From assembly GCA_964577625.1 (NCBI GenBank), contig CAZNZP010000003.1, forward strand, positions 1 to 26,432: DNA of 26,432 nt, in the 5' to 3' direction. Positions within the stretch are counted from its first letter, which is position 1, and each line of letters starts with the position of its first letter. The position numbers and the translations under genes were made by a program. Under the pieces are notes generated by a model that worked only from the letters and a program-made list of their open reading frames with translations, was not told where the DNA came from and made no database searches. Source of the DNA: UBA5272 sp964577625. Its GTDB lineage: Bacteria; Patescibacteriota; Minisyncoccia; Phycocordibacterales; UBA5272. This document shows positions 1-6,950 of this stretch, one piece after another.

Positions 1-356
1 TCTTTAGCTTTTTTTACAATTCTTTCTAAATCTTTGGAAAATAAAATCTCATCCAAATGAATCACTAAACTTTTTGGTTTAAACTCTTCTAACTCTAAAA
101 AATATCTCATCTGATCTTCACACATGAGATGATATTCTAAGTTAAAATATTTTTTAAAAGATAAAAGTTTTTCCAACTCTTCTTTTTTTGAAGAATCTGG
201 AAGCCAAGTCAAACTATCTACAAATTCTCCATCGCAAAGATCAATTTGTATAGTTTTAAAATCAATACGATATTTGTCCTCAATGTTCGCTAAAAAATCT
301 AATTTGTTTTCTATTTCTTCAAAATCTTTCTCTAAAATCGCTGGTATTATTTCCAT
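1..356 (-). CDS. rpe: Ribulose-phosphate 3-epimerase-like protein, partial (3' end off the left edge)
   Basis: An open frame of 118 codons begins at an ATG (354-356) and runs off the window. It resembles the N-terminal half of the TIM-barrel epimerase that interconverts ribulose-5-P and xylulose-5-P. A PAIL segment (residues 5-8) stands where the family has PSIL, IDLCDGEFV (38-46) stands for the metal-site strand, and EYHLM (74-78) matches the second conserved His strand. By alignment from memory, the first metal-ligand His is Gln37, while Asp39 and His76 are kept, and the Ser of PSIL is Ala6. The gene starts 2 bases after the rpiB stop, so the two are almost certainly co-transcribed and act on the same substrate. 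The changed residues leave open a divergent epimerase or a non-catalytic relative. The catalytic C-terminal half is not visible. Confidence 0.75.
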   Translation of the reverse strand, partial: MEIIPAILEKDFEEIENKLDFLANIEDKYRIDFKTIQIDLCDGEFVDSLTWLPDSSKKEELEKLLSFKKYFNLEYHLMCEDQMRYFLELEEFKPKSLVIHLDEILFSKDLERIVKKAK

Positions 357-358
357 AA

Positions 359-967
359 TTAATTATCTGCTGCTTCTGCTCGCATAGAAGCTAAAAGCTC
401 CAACTCCTCCATTTCAGTTTTAGAAACTTTGGTGTTTATATTTTCTTCTAAATCCTCAATTTGTTCTACTCTTCTTTCGTGTCTAGTCACAGTCTCCTGA
501 TCCGCTTCATCAAATTTCGTCAAAATAAAAGTCTTAACAGCTTCTTTTACAAACCCTTCTCCGACAAATCTTGCACCAAAAGAAATAATATTAGCATTAT
601 TGTGTTCTCGTAAAAGTTTAACAAGTTCTAGATTTTCACTATTAATCACTCCTGCTCGTATACCTTTATATTTTCCAGCTACAATAGCCTCCCCCTCTCC
701 AGACCCACCAAAGACTATACCAAAACCATTTTTCTTTCCAGTATAAATATCAGCTGACAATGCTCCTGCGCAAGCTGAAATGTATTTCGGATAATCATCA
801 TTCTCGTCGTAAGTATAAGCTCCAAAATCTACAATATCAATAGAAGCTATCACTTGTCCTCCTTTTTCTAACTCTTTTCTTAAATCATCTTTTTCCAATT
901 CCAAAAATAACTTAACAGCTTCTTTCATTTCAAACCCTGCATGATCTGTGGCTAAATAGATTTTCAT
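359..967 (-). CDS. rpiB: Ribose-5-phosphate isomerase B (RpiB/LacAB family)
   Basis: This gene encodes 202 residues that should interconvert ribose-5-P and ribulose-5-P in the cytosol. The N-terminal TDHAGFE (7-13), the central GGSGEGEAI loop, REHNNANI and the ARFVG segment are family hallmarks. The active-site loop has GGSG where the E. coli type has a catalytic Cys (CGTG), followed by a Glu in GEA. This resembles the actinobacterial type, where a Glu is proposed as the base. Residues 25-44 carry extra sequence, and the C-terminal ~50 residues form a charged, probably coiled-coil tail beyond the usual ~150-residue length. It has its own -10 element close upstream and runs into an rpe-like gene 2 bases downstream. 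Confidence 0.9.
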   Translation of the reverse strand: MKIYLATDHAGFEMKEAVKLFLELEKDDLRKELEKGGQVIASIDIVDFGAYTYDENDDYPKYISACAGALSADIYTGKKNGFGIVFGGSGEGEAIVAGKYKGIRAGVINSENLELVKLLREHNNANIISFGARFVGEGFVKEAVKTFILTKFDEADQETVTRHERRVEQIEDLEENINTKVSKTEMEELELLASMRAEAADN

Positions 968-983
968 AATTCTTTATACTCTC

Positions 984-989
984 ATTATA
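984..989 (-). promoter_or_regulatory. -10 element for rpiB
   Basis: A perfect TATAAT on the minus strand lies 16 bases before the rpiB ATG, giving a predicted leader of only about ten bases. I see no convincing -35. It lies just downstream of the ribonucleotide reductase terminator, so rpiB-rpe probably starts a new transcript here. Confidence 0.5.
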
Positions 990-998
990 CTATAAAAT

Positions 999-1028
999 AA
1001 AACTCTATTTTGTTAAAAATAGAGTTTT
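999..1028 (-). terminator. Terminator of the ribonucleotide reductase gene
   Basis: A perfect 13-bp inverted repeat (999-1011 and 1016-1028) with a 4-base loop. A-runs on one side and T-runs on the other make it able to work on either strand. It lies 23 bases after the reductase stop codon. Confidence 0.8.
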
Positions 1029-1050
1029 ATTAAAAATTTATTTTTAAAAA

Positions 1051-3342
1051 CTAAATTTCACAAGCTCCAGACACACAAGCAAACTCTTTTGCTCCAGTAG
1101 TATTATCGGAGAATTCATATTGGGAAAGTTTAGAAAAATCTATATGACCAATACCTTTAATTCTTTTTTCATATTCTTCTTTGGTAATTTCTTCATAAGG
1201 AGCCAATTGATAAATATGATCTGTGCGTGGTAAAAATGTTAAACCTCCAACTAAATCCCAGTTTTCATACACAAAACTACCTACCTCAATCCACTCTTCA
1301 GGACCAACATAAATAGTTGCAGATGGATTGTGTTCTACAAAGTGCTCTTTTAGTCTTTTCCATTCTTTCAAGAGACTGATAGCTGACACCTCATCTTTAA
1401 AGATTGCACCAGTTGGAGCTTTGACTGGAAACTCTAAAACGAAAGTTGTAGCTGTCTCTTCGGATTGACCCACTTCTGGCACACAAGGCACACCCTGATC
1501 TTTAGCCATTTGCAATAGTGGATCGGTGCTAGAAATACGAACTCTACGAATAAAGTAAGGAGCGTACCAAGGATGCATTCCAGAACCAACTCCTAAAAGT
1601 TGTCCTGAATTTCCATGAGGTTTGACACAAGTAATAGCTGTAGACTGATTAATTTTAAAACGTTTTGCAAATTTTTTATTAACTTCAATGCCGACATTTT
1701 TTAAAGCTTGTAAATTGGCATCATTACGAATAATTTTATTGTCATAGTAGCCAGTTAAAGACACACCAAGCAATCTTTCTTCTTCACAATTGGTTTTCCA
1801 TTTTTTTGAAAGATAGCCAAAATTGGTGAGTGTAGATTGATAAGTGCCAAGAATTGTAGCGATTTCCATTTTCTTCGCTAAAGTCTTCATGGTGTCATTT
1901 GGGCGAATGACTATACTAGTAAGATTACAAAATTGTTTTGATTTTAGATAAATTTCTCCACAAGGATTTAATCCTACCTGCTTTTCATTTTTAATAGCTT
2001 CCCAACGACGAGCTGGAACCTGCTTTTCAAGTCCTCCACGATTAAAGATTCCTCTTTCTCCTGATTTTGATTTGACTAAAGCTGTCCACTCTTCCAGAAA
2101 TTCTTCAGCGCTAGGTTTCTCGTTAAAGACTACAGAATTATTAGCCATAGTTCTTTGTGATTCGGAAAGATAAAATTGCCCTTTTTTTGCATCTCTCATT
2201 TCTAAATCATCCAATTCTGAGAGAGAAATAAGCGCACTTCTTCTCACGCCTCCAGCCACTACAATCAAACCAATTTTACAAACAATATCGTGTAAATCTA
2301 AATTAGAAAGACGACGACCTTGTTTAGCTAAAATTTTTCTTCTAGAAAACTCCATCAACTCCATAAGAGGTCTCGGACCTGAAGCTCTACCTCCAGCAGT
2401 CTCTAAACGGGCTCCTGCGGGACGAATTTGAGAATAATCAAACTTTACATCTTTACCATTAAACCAGGCCTCTAATCCAAAAATAAACGCATCTGCCCAA
2501 CCTTCTTTACTATCTTCTACGACATAATTGGTGGGTTTATCTTTGGTTTGTTTTTTAATTTGCGGAAATTGTTGTACATTTTCTGACTCCACAGAAAATC
2601 CAAGACCAGCTCCACACATAGAAATATACATAATCTCGCCTAAATCCTGAGGACAAGTCGGAGTGATATATGAACAATTATAAGCCCAGACATTAGAGTT
2701 TCTACAAGCTTTGCCAGCAGACCAGAGCAAGCGCATTGACGGACAAACTTCTTGATTCAAAATTGCCTTACGAACATCATCATATTCTTTTTTAGTTAGC
2801 TTATTTTCTAGATTTTCTTTCATATAAGCCATATATCTATCTACAGTTTCTATCCAAGTTTCTCTACGTCCAAGATCAGGCATCCAGCGAGAATAGAATT
2901 GATAAAAAATAAACTCTGAATAAGGGCTGGAAAAATATTTACTACTTTCTTCTACGGCTTTTTTGGTAGATTTCGAAACTGGTTTTAAGACCCTAAGCTC
3001 AGAACGATGTTCACGATAGAGAATATATTTTTTAGCTGTATCTGTAAAATTGGACCTCATCAATTCTTTCTCCACAAAATCTTGAACCATCTCTACTGAT
3101 GGTAAAAACTTTGTATTTTTCTCTTTTTTCATCAAATCAGCCTGTGTTTCCAGCAAGTTTTTAAAAACACTTTTTGCAATTGATTCTGCCATTAACTCTC
3201 CACCTTCTTTTGAAGCTTCAAAAGCTTTAAGAACTGCTCTAGTGATCCTGTTTATATCAAATGGGACGACTTCTCCAGTTCTTTTACGAATAAATTTAAT
3301 TTTCGCTAACTCGACCTTTGAAATACTTTTTTCTTTTTTCAT
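1051..3342 (-). CDS. nrdJ: Adenosylcobalamin-dependent (class II) ribonucleotide reductase with ATP-cone
   Basis: This gene encodes 763 residues that reduce ribonucleotides to deoxyribonucleotides with a B12-derived radical. Residues ~12-115 form an ATP-cone (KRTGEVVPFD, then the YILYREHR end). The catalytic barrel carries the first redox Cys in YNCSY (C223), the N-P-C-G-E motif (N459, C461, E463) and the second redox Cys in FCNL (C472). The C461-C472 spacing of 11 matches the monomeric Lactobacillus RTPR type. The C terminus ends in a CVSGAC redox pair (C756, C761), also with RTPR spacing. I chose the ATG at 3340-3342. The reading frame stays open 19 codons upstream, but that part looks like AT-rich leader with an unrelated composition. 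No R2 subunit gene is nearby, as expected for class II. The enzyme implies cobalamin uptake, because CPR bacteria are not known to make it. Confidence 0.92.
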   Translation of the reverse strand: MKKEKSISKVELAKIKFIRKRTGEVVPFDINRITRAVLKAFEASKEGGELMAESIAKSVFKNLLETQADLMKKEKNTKFLPSVEMVQDFVEKELMRSNFTDTAKKYILYREHRSELRVLKPVSKSTKKAVEESSKYFSSPYSEFIFYQFYSRWMPDLGRRETWIETVDRYMAYMKENLENKLTKKEYDDVRKAILNQEVCPSMRLLWSAGKACRNSNVWAYNCSYITPTCPQDLGEIMYISMCGAGLGFSVESENVQQFPQIKKQTKDKPTNYVVEDSKEGWADAFIFGLEAWFNGKDVKFDYSQIRPAGARLETAGGRASGPRPLMELMEFSRRKILAKQGRRLSNLDLHDIVCKIGLIVVAGGVRRSALISLSELDDLEMRDAKKGQFYLSESQRTMANNSVVFNEKPSAEEFLEEWTALVKSKSGERGIFNRGGLEKQVPARRWEAIKNEKQVGLNPCGEIYLKSKQFCNLTSIVIRPNDTMKTLAKKMEIATILGTYQSTLTNFGYLSKKWKTNCEEERLLGVSLTGYYDNKIIRNDANLQALKNVGIEVNKKFAKRFKINQSTAITCVKPHGNSGQLLGVGSGMHPWYAPYFIRRVRISSTDPLLQMAKDQGVPCVPEVGQSEETATTFVLEFPVKAPTGAIFKDEVSAISLLKEWKRLKEHFVEHNPSATIYVGPEEWIEVGSFVYENWDLVGGLTFLPRTDHIYQLAPYEEITKEEYEKRIKGIGHIDFSKLSQYEFSDNTTGAKEFACVSGACEI

Positions 3343-3424
3343 ACTTTTATTTTTTTTATTTAAATTATTAATTTTTGTAATACAAAATAAAAAACCCAAA
3401 AGCGCCCACCTGCTTTCTAGATAA

Positions 3425-3433
3425 ATCTTAGCA
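3425..3433 (-). promoter_or_regulatory. Possible extended -10 of the ribonucleotide reductase gene
   Basis: The minus strand reads TG-C-TAAGAT about 80 bases before the chosen ATG. The resulting leader has a weak hairpin (AAAGC...GCTTT) followed by a T-run. I found no NrdR-box pair and no recognisable cobalamin riboswitch. Confidence 0.35.
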
Positions 3434-3493
3434 TATGAGATCTAGGTACGAGACAAAAATTTGACAAGATTCGTCTCAGAGCTTTTCTGTATA

Positions 3494-3529
3494 AAGAAAA
3501 ACTTATCAACATATTTGACTAGTGGATAA
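3494..3529 (-). terminator. Possible terminator of the GAPDH gene
   Basis: An imperfect 8-bp stem (3503-3510 with 3522-3529, one mismatch) is followed on the minus strand by a T-rich run. It is weaker than the other hairpins here. Confidence 0.35.
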
Positions 3530-3549
3530 AAATAATGATTTATTAAATT

Positions 3550-4626
3550 TTAGAGGAATTTTACAACTTCTAAAGTGTGTTCTAGGAGAGTATTCGCATA
3601 TCCGACCTCATTGTCATACCAAATTAAGATTTTAATCAAGTTGCCATCAATGACTTTTGTCATTTTAGCGTCTACAATACCAGCATAACGAAGACCTAGT
3701 ATGTCAGAAGAGACTAATTCTTCATAGCTCACAGCAATTAGACTTCTCCATCTGTTTATTTTTGAAGCATTTTCTAAAATTCTATTTATTTCTTCTACAC
3801 TAGTATTTCTTTTAGAAATAAAAGTCACATCAGCCAAACTTCCCGAAACTACTGGTACCCTAATAGAAAGCCCATCAAATAATCCTTCTAATTCCGGAAA
3901 AGCTTTAGTCATAGCAATAGCCGCACCAGTGGTAGAAGGTATAATATTTTGCGCTCCCGCTCTACCACTTCGCCAATCTTTTTTACTAACTCCGTCCACA
4001 ATTGATTGTGAAGCTGTATAAGCATGGATAGTATTTAAAATAGCTTTTTCTACACCGACAGTTTCGCTCATAATAGCCATAATAGGAGAAATAGCATTCG
4101 TGGTACAAGATGCGTTGCTAGTGATTTCTGAATCCTTTAATTTTTCTTCATTGAGTCCCATGAGCACTGTTTCTGTTCTTCTCATACTATTCTTACCATC
4201 TTTAGCTGGTGCAGATAGGACAACTCTTTTAGCTCCTGATTCAATATGAAAATGAGATTTGTCTGCACTCATAAAAACTCCAGTACATTCTATGACTACC
4301 TCCACACCTAACTCTTTCCAAATTTTTTCACTCACAAAAACTTCAGGATCTTTTTCAGTCAAAAATCTAATCTCTTTTTTATTACCATTTGGTAAAGTCA
4401 AAACTAAATATTTCTCTTTTTCACTCACTATTTTAGCTTCAATATTTCTAAAACTTTTCTGTCTATAAACAGTGTCATAATTTAAAAGATAAATCATATT
4501 ATCCAAATCCCCTAAATCATTTATGGCTACAATATTAATCTCTTTAGAGGCTTTTTCATCCAATAAAGCCAACTTTAAAAAAGCTCTACCAATTCTACCA
4601 AAACCATTAATAGCAATTTTCTTCAT
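3550..4626 (-). CDS. gap: Glyceraldehyde-3-phosphate dehydrogenase, phosphorylating
   Basis: This gene encodes 358 residues of the glycolytic enzyme that oxidises glyceraldehyde-3-P with NAD and phosphate. The Rossmann motif NGFGRIGR sits at 7-14, with an Asp after the second strand (AIND, D37) that favours NAD. The catalytic Cys is C174 in SNASCTTN, the general base is H201 in TIHAYT, and the C-terminal WYDNE motif is present. The length is slightly above the usual ~335, with small insertions such as DGKNSMRRTE before the catalytic region. The gene follows the histidine kinase by 38 bases but has its own -10 element directly before the ATG, so it may be expressed apart from the two-component genes. 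Confidence 0.96.
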   Translation of the reverse strand: MKKIAINGFGRIGRAFLKLALLDEKASKEINIVAINDLGDLDNMIYLLNYDTVYRQKSFRNIEAKIVSEKEKYLVLTLPNGNKKEIRFLTEKDPEVFVSEKIWKELGVEVVIECTGVFMSADKSHFHIESGAKRVVLSAPAKDGKNSMRRTETVLMGLNEEKLKDSEITSNASCTTNAISPIMAIMSETVGVEKAILNTIHAYTASQSIVDGVSKKDWRSGRAGAQNIIPSTTGAAIAMTKAFPELEGLFDGLSIRVPVVSGSLADVTFISKRNTSVEEINRILENASKINRWRSLIAVSYEELVSSDILGLRYAGIVDAKMTKVIDGNLIKILIWYDNEVGYANTLLEHTLEVVKFL

Positions 4627-4632
4627 AAGAAA

Positions 4633-4638
4633 ATTATA
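4633..4638 (-). promoter_or_regulatory. -10 element for gap, predicting a leaderless transcript
   Basis: A perfect TATAAT ends 6 bases before the gap ATG. Transcription normally starts about 7 bases after the hexamer, which would place the first base of the mRNA at or beside the start codon. No good -35 is seen. Confidence 0.5.
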
Positions 4639-4664
4639 TCACACAACTAGCTCCTAATTTATTT

Positions 4665-5735
4665 TTAATCATCCAACGGATCTTCAATTAAAGGGATTTT
4701 AGAAATAATCATAGTAGTACCTTTACCTTCTTCACTTTGAATATTAAAATTCCAATTGTTAGCATGTGTGATACCATTCACAATTGAAAGTCCAATACCT
4801 GTCCCAGAAAATTCTTCTTCTACATTTTTACCACGATAAAACCTCTCACTAATTTTTGGAAGTTCTTCTTTTTTAATACCAATACCAGTATCTAAGACTT
4901 CAATCTTTAAATATTTTTTTCCTAAATAACGATATTTAGAGAGTGTCACCTTCACTTCCCCAGTATTTGTATATTTGAAACTGTTGGAAATTAAATTATT
5001 AAAAATCCTTTCCAAATGTGTAGGGTTGGCTTTAATATTTTTACGTAGTTTTAAATTATTCTCAATAGAAAATTTTAATTTTTCTTCTTTTTTATTTTCA
5101 AGATTTTCATAAGATTTTTGAATAAGATTAACAATATCTTCAATAGTTACATCTTCATCTTTTTGCTCTACATATCTAATCCTCGCCTCAAAAAGTAAAT
5201 CATCAATCATGTTTGTCATACCTGTCACTTCTTTTAAAATCACATCTATTCCACTTTTTGAATCAGTCAAAAACTTCTTTTTTTCTCCATTGTTTTCAAG
5301 TTTTTCTTCTTTATCTATTTTGCTAGATAAAATCTCTGCTCGCATATTTATGACAGACAATGGTGTGCGTAATTCATGAGAAAGATTAGAGGCAAATTTT
5401 TGTTGAACATTAGTCATGTATTCAATAGGTGTAAGCATTCTCTTCACCATCCTATCAAATAAAACTATACTTACTATAAAAATTATAATATCTGAAACTA
5501 TTAAAAGAAAAATAGTCTGTTGTCTCAAATTTTGAAAAAATTCTTCTGCGTTTACATAGTCAGAAATTTGATCACTCTGAAAAACAGGAGAAATCTGATA
5601 AATAATATCTTGAGTCAAAAGACTATAAACTACAAAAGAAAAAGATCCTAAAATTATAAAGACAAAAATTGAAGCTATTAAATCTAGCTTTAATCTAGTG
5701 GAAGTAAAAAGATTTTGTCTAGTATTTTTTTTCAT
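4665..5735 (-). CDS. Membrane sensor histidine kinase
   Basis: This gene encodes 356 residues. Two membrane helices (about 17-39 and 74-94) flank a ~35-residue external loop. A short linker without a recognisable HAMP domain leads to the dimerisation/phosphoacceptor helix with H120 in NLSHELRTPL. The ATPase domain has the N box around N247-N251, DTGIG (282-286), the F box RFYRG (298-302) and GTGIGLS (311-317). All catalytic motifs are intact. The gene begins 4 bases after its response regulator stop, so they form one operon. The small external loop suggests it senses something in the membrane or close to it. The stimulus cannot be told from the sequence. Confidence 0.93.
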   Translation of the reverse strand: MKKNTRQNLFTSTRLKLDLIASIFVFIILGSFSFVVYSLLTQDIIYQISPVFQSDQISDYVNAEEFFQNLRQQTIFLLIVSDIIIFIVSIVLFDRMVKRMLTPIEYMTNVQQKFASNLSHELRTPLSVINMRAEILSSKIDKEEKLENNGEKKKFLTDSKSGIDVILKEVTGMTNMIDDLLFEARIRYVEQKDEDVTIEDIVNLIQKSYENLENKKEEKLKFSIENNLKLRKNIKANPTHLERIFNNLISNSFKYTNTGEVKVTLSKYRYLGKKYLKIEVLDTGIGIKKEELPKISERFYRGKNVEEEFSGTGIGLSIVNGITHANNWNFNIQSEEGKGTTMIISKIPLIEDPLDD

Positions 5736-5739
5736 TTGA

Positions 5740-6498
5740 TTAGCTAAAAAGTAGTTTATATCCTACCCCTCTCACAGTTTCCACTCTTCCAGAAAAATTA
5801 TTTTTTTGTAATTTATTTCTTAGGTTGTGAACATGGACATCTACAAAACGACTACTTGGAGTCTCTGATTCTTTCCAAATTTTTTCCAAAATATCTTCTT
5901 TACTAATAGCCTCACCATCACCTTCTAGTAATATTTCAAAAATATCTGCTTCTTTGTTGGTGAGAGAGATAATTTTCTCTTTACCTTCTTCCTTACTTAA
6001 AATAATTTCTCCAGTATTGGCATTAAAAGTAAAATTAGAATTTTTATCACTATGAATAATTTCTTTTTTACTTACACCTTCAACGGAATGAGAAATGGTA
6101 TTTTTAATTGGATTATTTTTTTGTAAATTTCTTCTATAAAGAGAATGAATTCTTGCTGTCAATTCTTTTACATTAAACGGCTTCACCATGTAGTCGTCTG
6201 CTCCTGCCGCTAAACCAAAAACTTTATCATCCACAGTATCTTTAGCTGTCAAAATGATTATTCCGCTTTCTATTCCAAGATTTTTTATTTCTCTTAAAGT
6301 CTCAATTCCATCTTTCATAGGCATCATTCTATCTAAAATAATCACATCAAATTCTTGGCTTTCTTTTTGTAAATCTTTGACTTTGGAGATAGCTTGCACA
6401 CCATTAAAAGCTACTTCCACCTCAAAACCCTCTTCTTCTAAATAAAGCTTTATACCTTCGTTTAATTTTACATTGTCTTCCACGACTAGTATTTTCAT
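5740..6498 (-). CDS. OmpR/PhoB-family response regulator
   Basis: This gene encodes 252 residues. The receiver domain (1-~120) has the acidic pocket in VVEDN, phosphoacceptor D56 in ILDRMMP, T84 and K106 in VKPF. The C-terminal winged-helix DNA-binding domain (about 155-252) ends in the typical VRGVGYKL. The linker of about 35 residues (122-155) is longer than usual and polar. The gene is first in a two-gene operon with the histidine kinase. Its leader contains a 23-bp perfect palindrome and a second imperfect hairpin, either of which could be an autoregulatory site or a mobile repeat. Confidence 0.95.
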   Translation of the reverse strand: MKILVVEDNVKLNEGIKLYLEEEGFEVEVAFNGVQAISKVKDLQKESQEFDVIILDRMMPMKDGIETLREIKNLGIESGIIILTAKDTVDDKVFGLAAGADDYMVKPFNVKELTARIHSLYRRNLQKNNPIKNTISHSVEGVSKKEIIHSDKNSNFTFNANTGEIILSKEEGKEKIISLTNKEADIFEILLEGDGEAISKEDILEKIWKESETPSSRFVDVHVHNLRNKLQKNNFSGRVETVRGVGYKLLFS

Positions 6499-6506
6499 AT
6501 ATTTTT

Positions 6507-6582
6507 AAACCCTTCCTCCCTCACTCACTTTGCTTGGAGGGTTTCCTTCCCTAAATTTTAGGGAAGGATTAAGGATGAATTC
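6507..6582. repeat. Palindromic REP-like element in the response regulator leader
   Basis: Two stem-forming units sit side by side: an outer AAACCC/GGGTTT pair (6507-6512 with 6539-6544) around a pyrimidine-rich stretch, then a perfect 23-bp palindrome (arms 6545-6555 and 6557-6567) followed by a purine-rich tail. Its composition differs from the surrounding AT-rich DNA. A pyrimidine-palindrome-purine design recurs at 25993-26028. Whether it is a dispersed repeat cannot be decided from one window. Confidence 0.55.
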
Positions 6583-6590
6583 TTTTCTAG

Positions 6591-6599
6591 ATTATAGCA
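6591..6599 (-). promoter_or_regulatory. Extended -10 promoter of the response regulator-kinase operon
   Basis: The minus strand has TG-C-TATAAT, a perfect extended -10, about 93 bases before the ATG. The predicted start near 6584 puts the palindromic element fully inside the leader. The -35 is weak, as is common with extended -10 promoters. Confidence 0.65.
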
Positions 6600-6616
6600 A
6601 ATGTTAAGAAAACAAA

Positions 6617-6653
6617 AAACCTCTGTTTTAACAATAAATTAAAACAGAGGTTT
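6617..6653 (-). terminator. Terminator of the 69-residue gene
   Basis: A perfect 15-bp stem (6617-6631 with 6639-6653) with a 7-base loop, followed on the minus strand by six T. It begins 10 bases after the small gene's stop and separates it from the response regulator promoter. Confidence 0.85.
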
Positions 6654-6662
6654 GGTTAATTT

Positions 6663-6872
6663 TTAATTCTTTTTAAAAGTTTCTATCAACATTTCCACCA
6701 ATAAAGAATCTTCTTTATTAAGTTGTTTATACTCTTCAGAAAGCTTTTCAAGTTCTCCCCATTCATCATAAGAAAGAGAATCTTTTTCATAATAAAAATC
6801 CATCTTTTTGTTTAATTCCTCTTTCTTTAAAGCTATAACTTCTCGTTGATTCATCAGATCTTCGAAGCTCAT
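6663..6872 (-). CDS. Small hypothetical protein, 69 residues
   Basis: I do not recognise this protein. It is highly charged (rich in Glu and Lys), has no Cys, signal peptide or membrane segment, and is predicted to be a pair of helices that may form a coiled-coil hairpin. It looks like a real gene, because it is bracketed by a near-consensus promoter (TTGACA, 16 bases, TATACT) and a 15-bp perfect terminator. It is therefore an independent one-gene transcript between prfA and the response regulator operon. A small regulator or adaptor is possible, but nothing in the sequence shows which. Confidence 0.75.
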   Translation of the reverse strand: MSFEDLMNQREVIALKKEELNKKMDFYYEKDSLSYDEWGELEKLSEEYKQLNKEDSLLVEMLIETFKKN

Positions 6873-6905
6873 TTGAATTATTTTTTAATTGTAAATACTG
6901 GCTTT

Positions 6906-6933
6906 AGTATAAAGATTTTTTTTAAAATGTCAA
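6906..6933 (-). promoter_or_regulatory. Promoter of the 69-residue gene
   Basis: TTGACA (6928-6933) and TATACT (6906-6911) on the minus strand are separated by 16 bases. This is one of the best sigma-70-type matches in the window. The predicted leader is about 27 bases. Confidence 0.75.
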
Positions 6934-6950
6934 TATCAGAAGTTTATTAA

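Noticed and set aside
3343..3399. 19-codon upstream extension of the ribonucleotide reductase
   Set aside because: Composition is leader-like and the ATG at 3342 gives a normal start before the ATP-cone. The extension would also include the hairpin and T-run.
3343..3480. Cobalamin riboswitch or NrdR box before the reductase
   Set aside because: The leader is too short for a B12 riboswitch and I saw no B12-box-like motif or paired NrdR palindromes.
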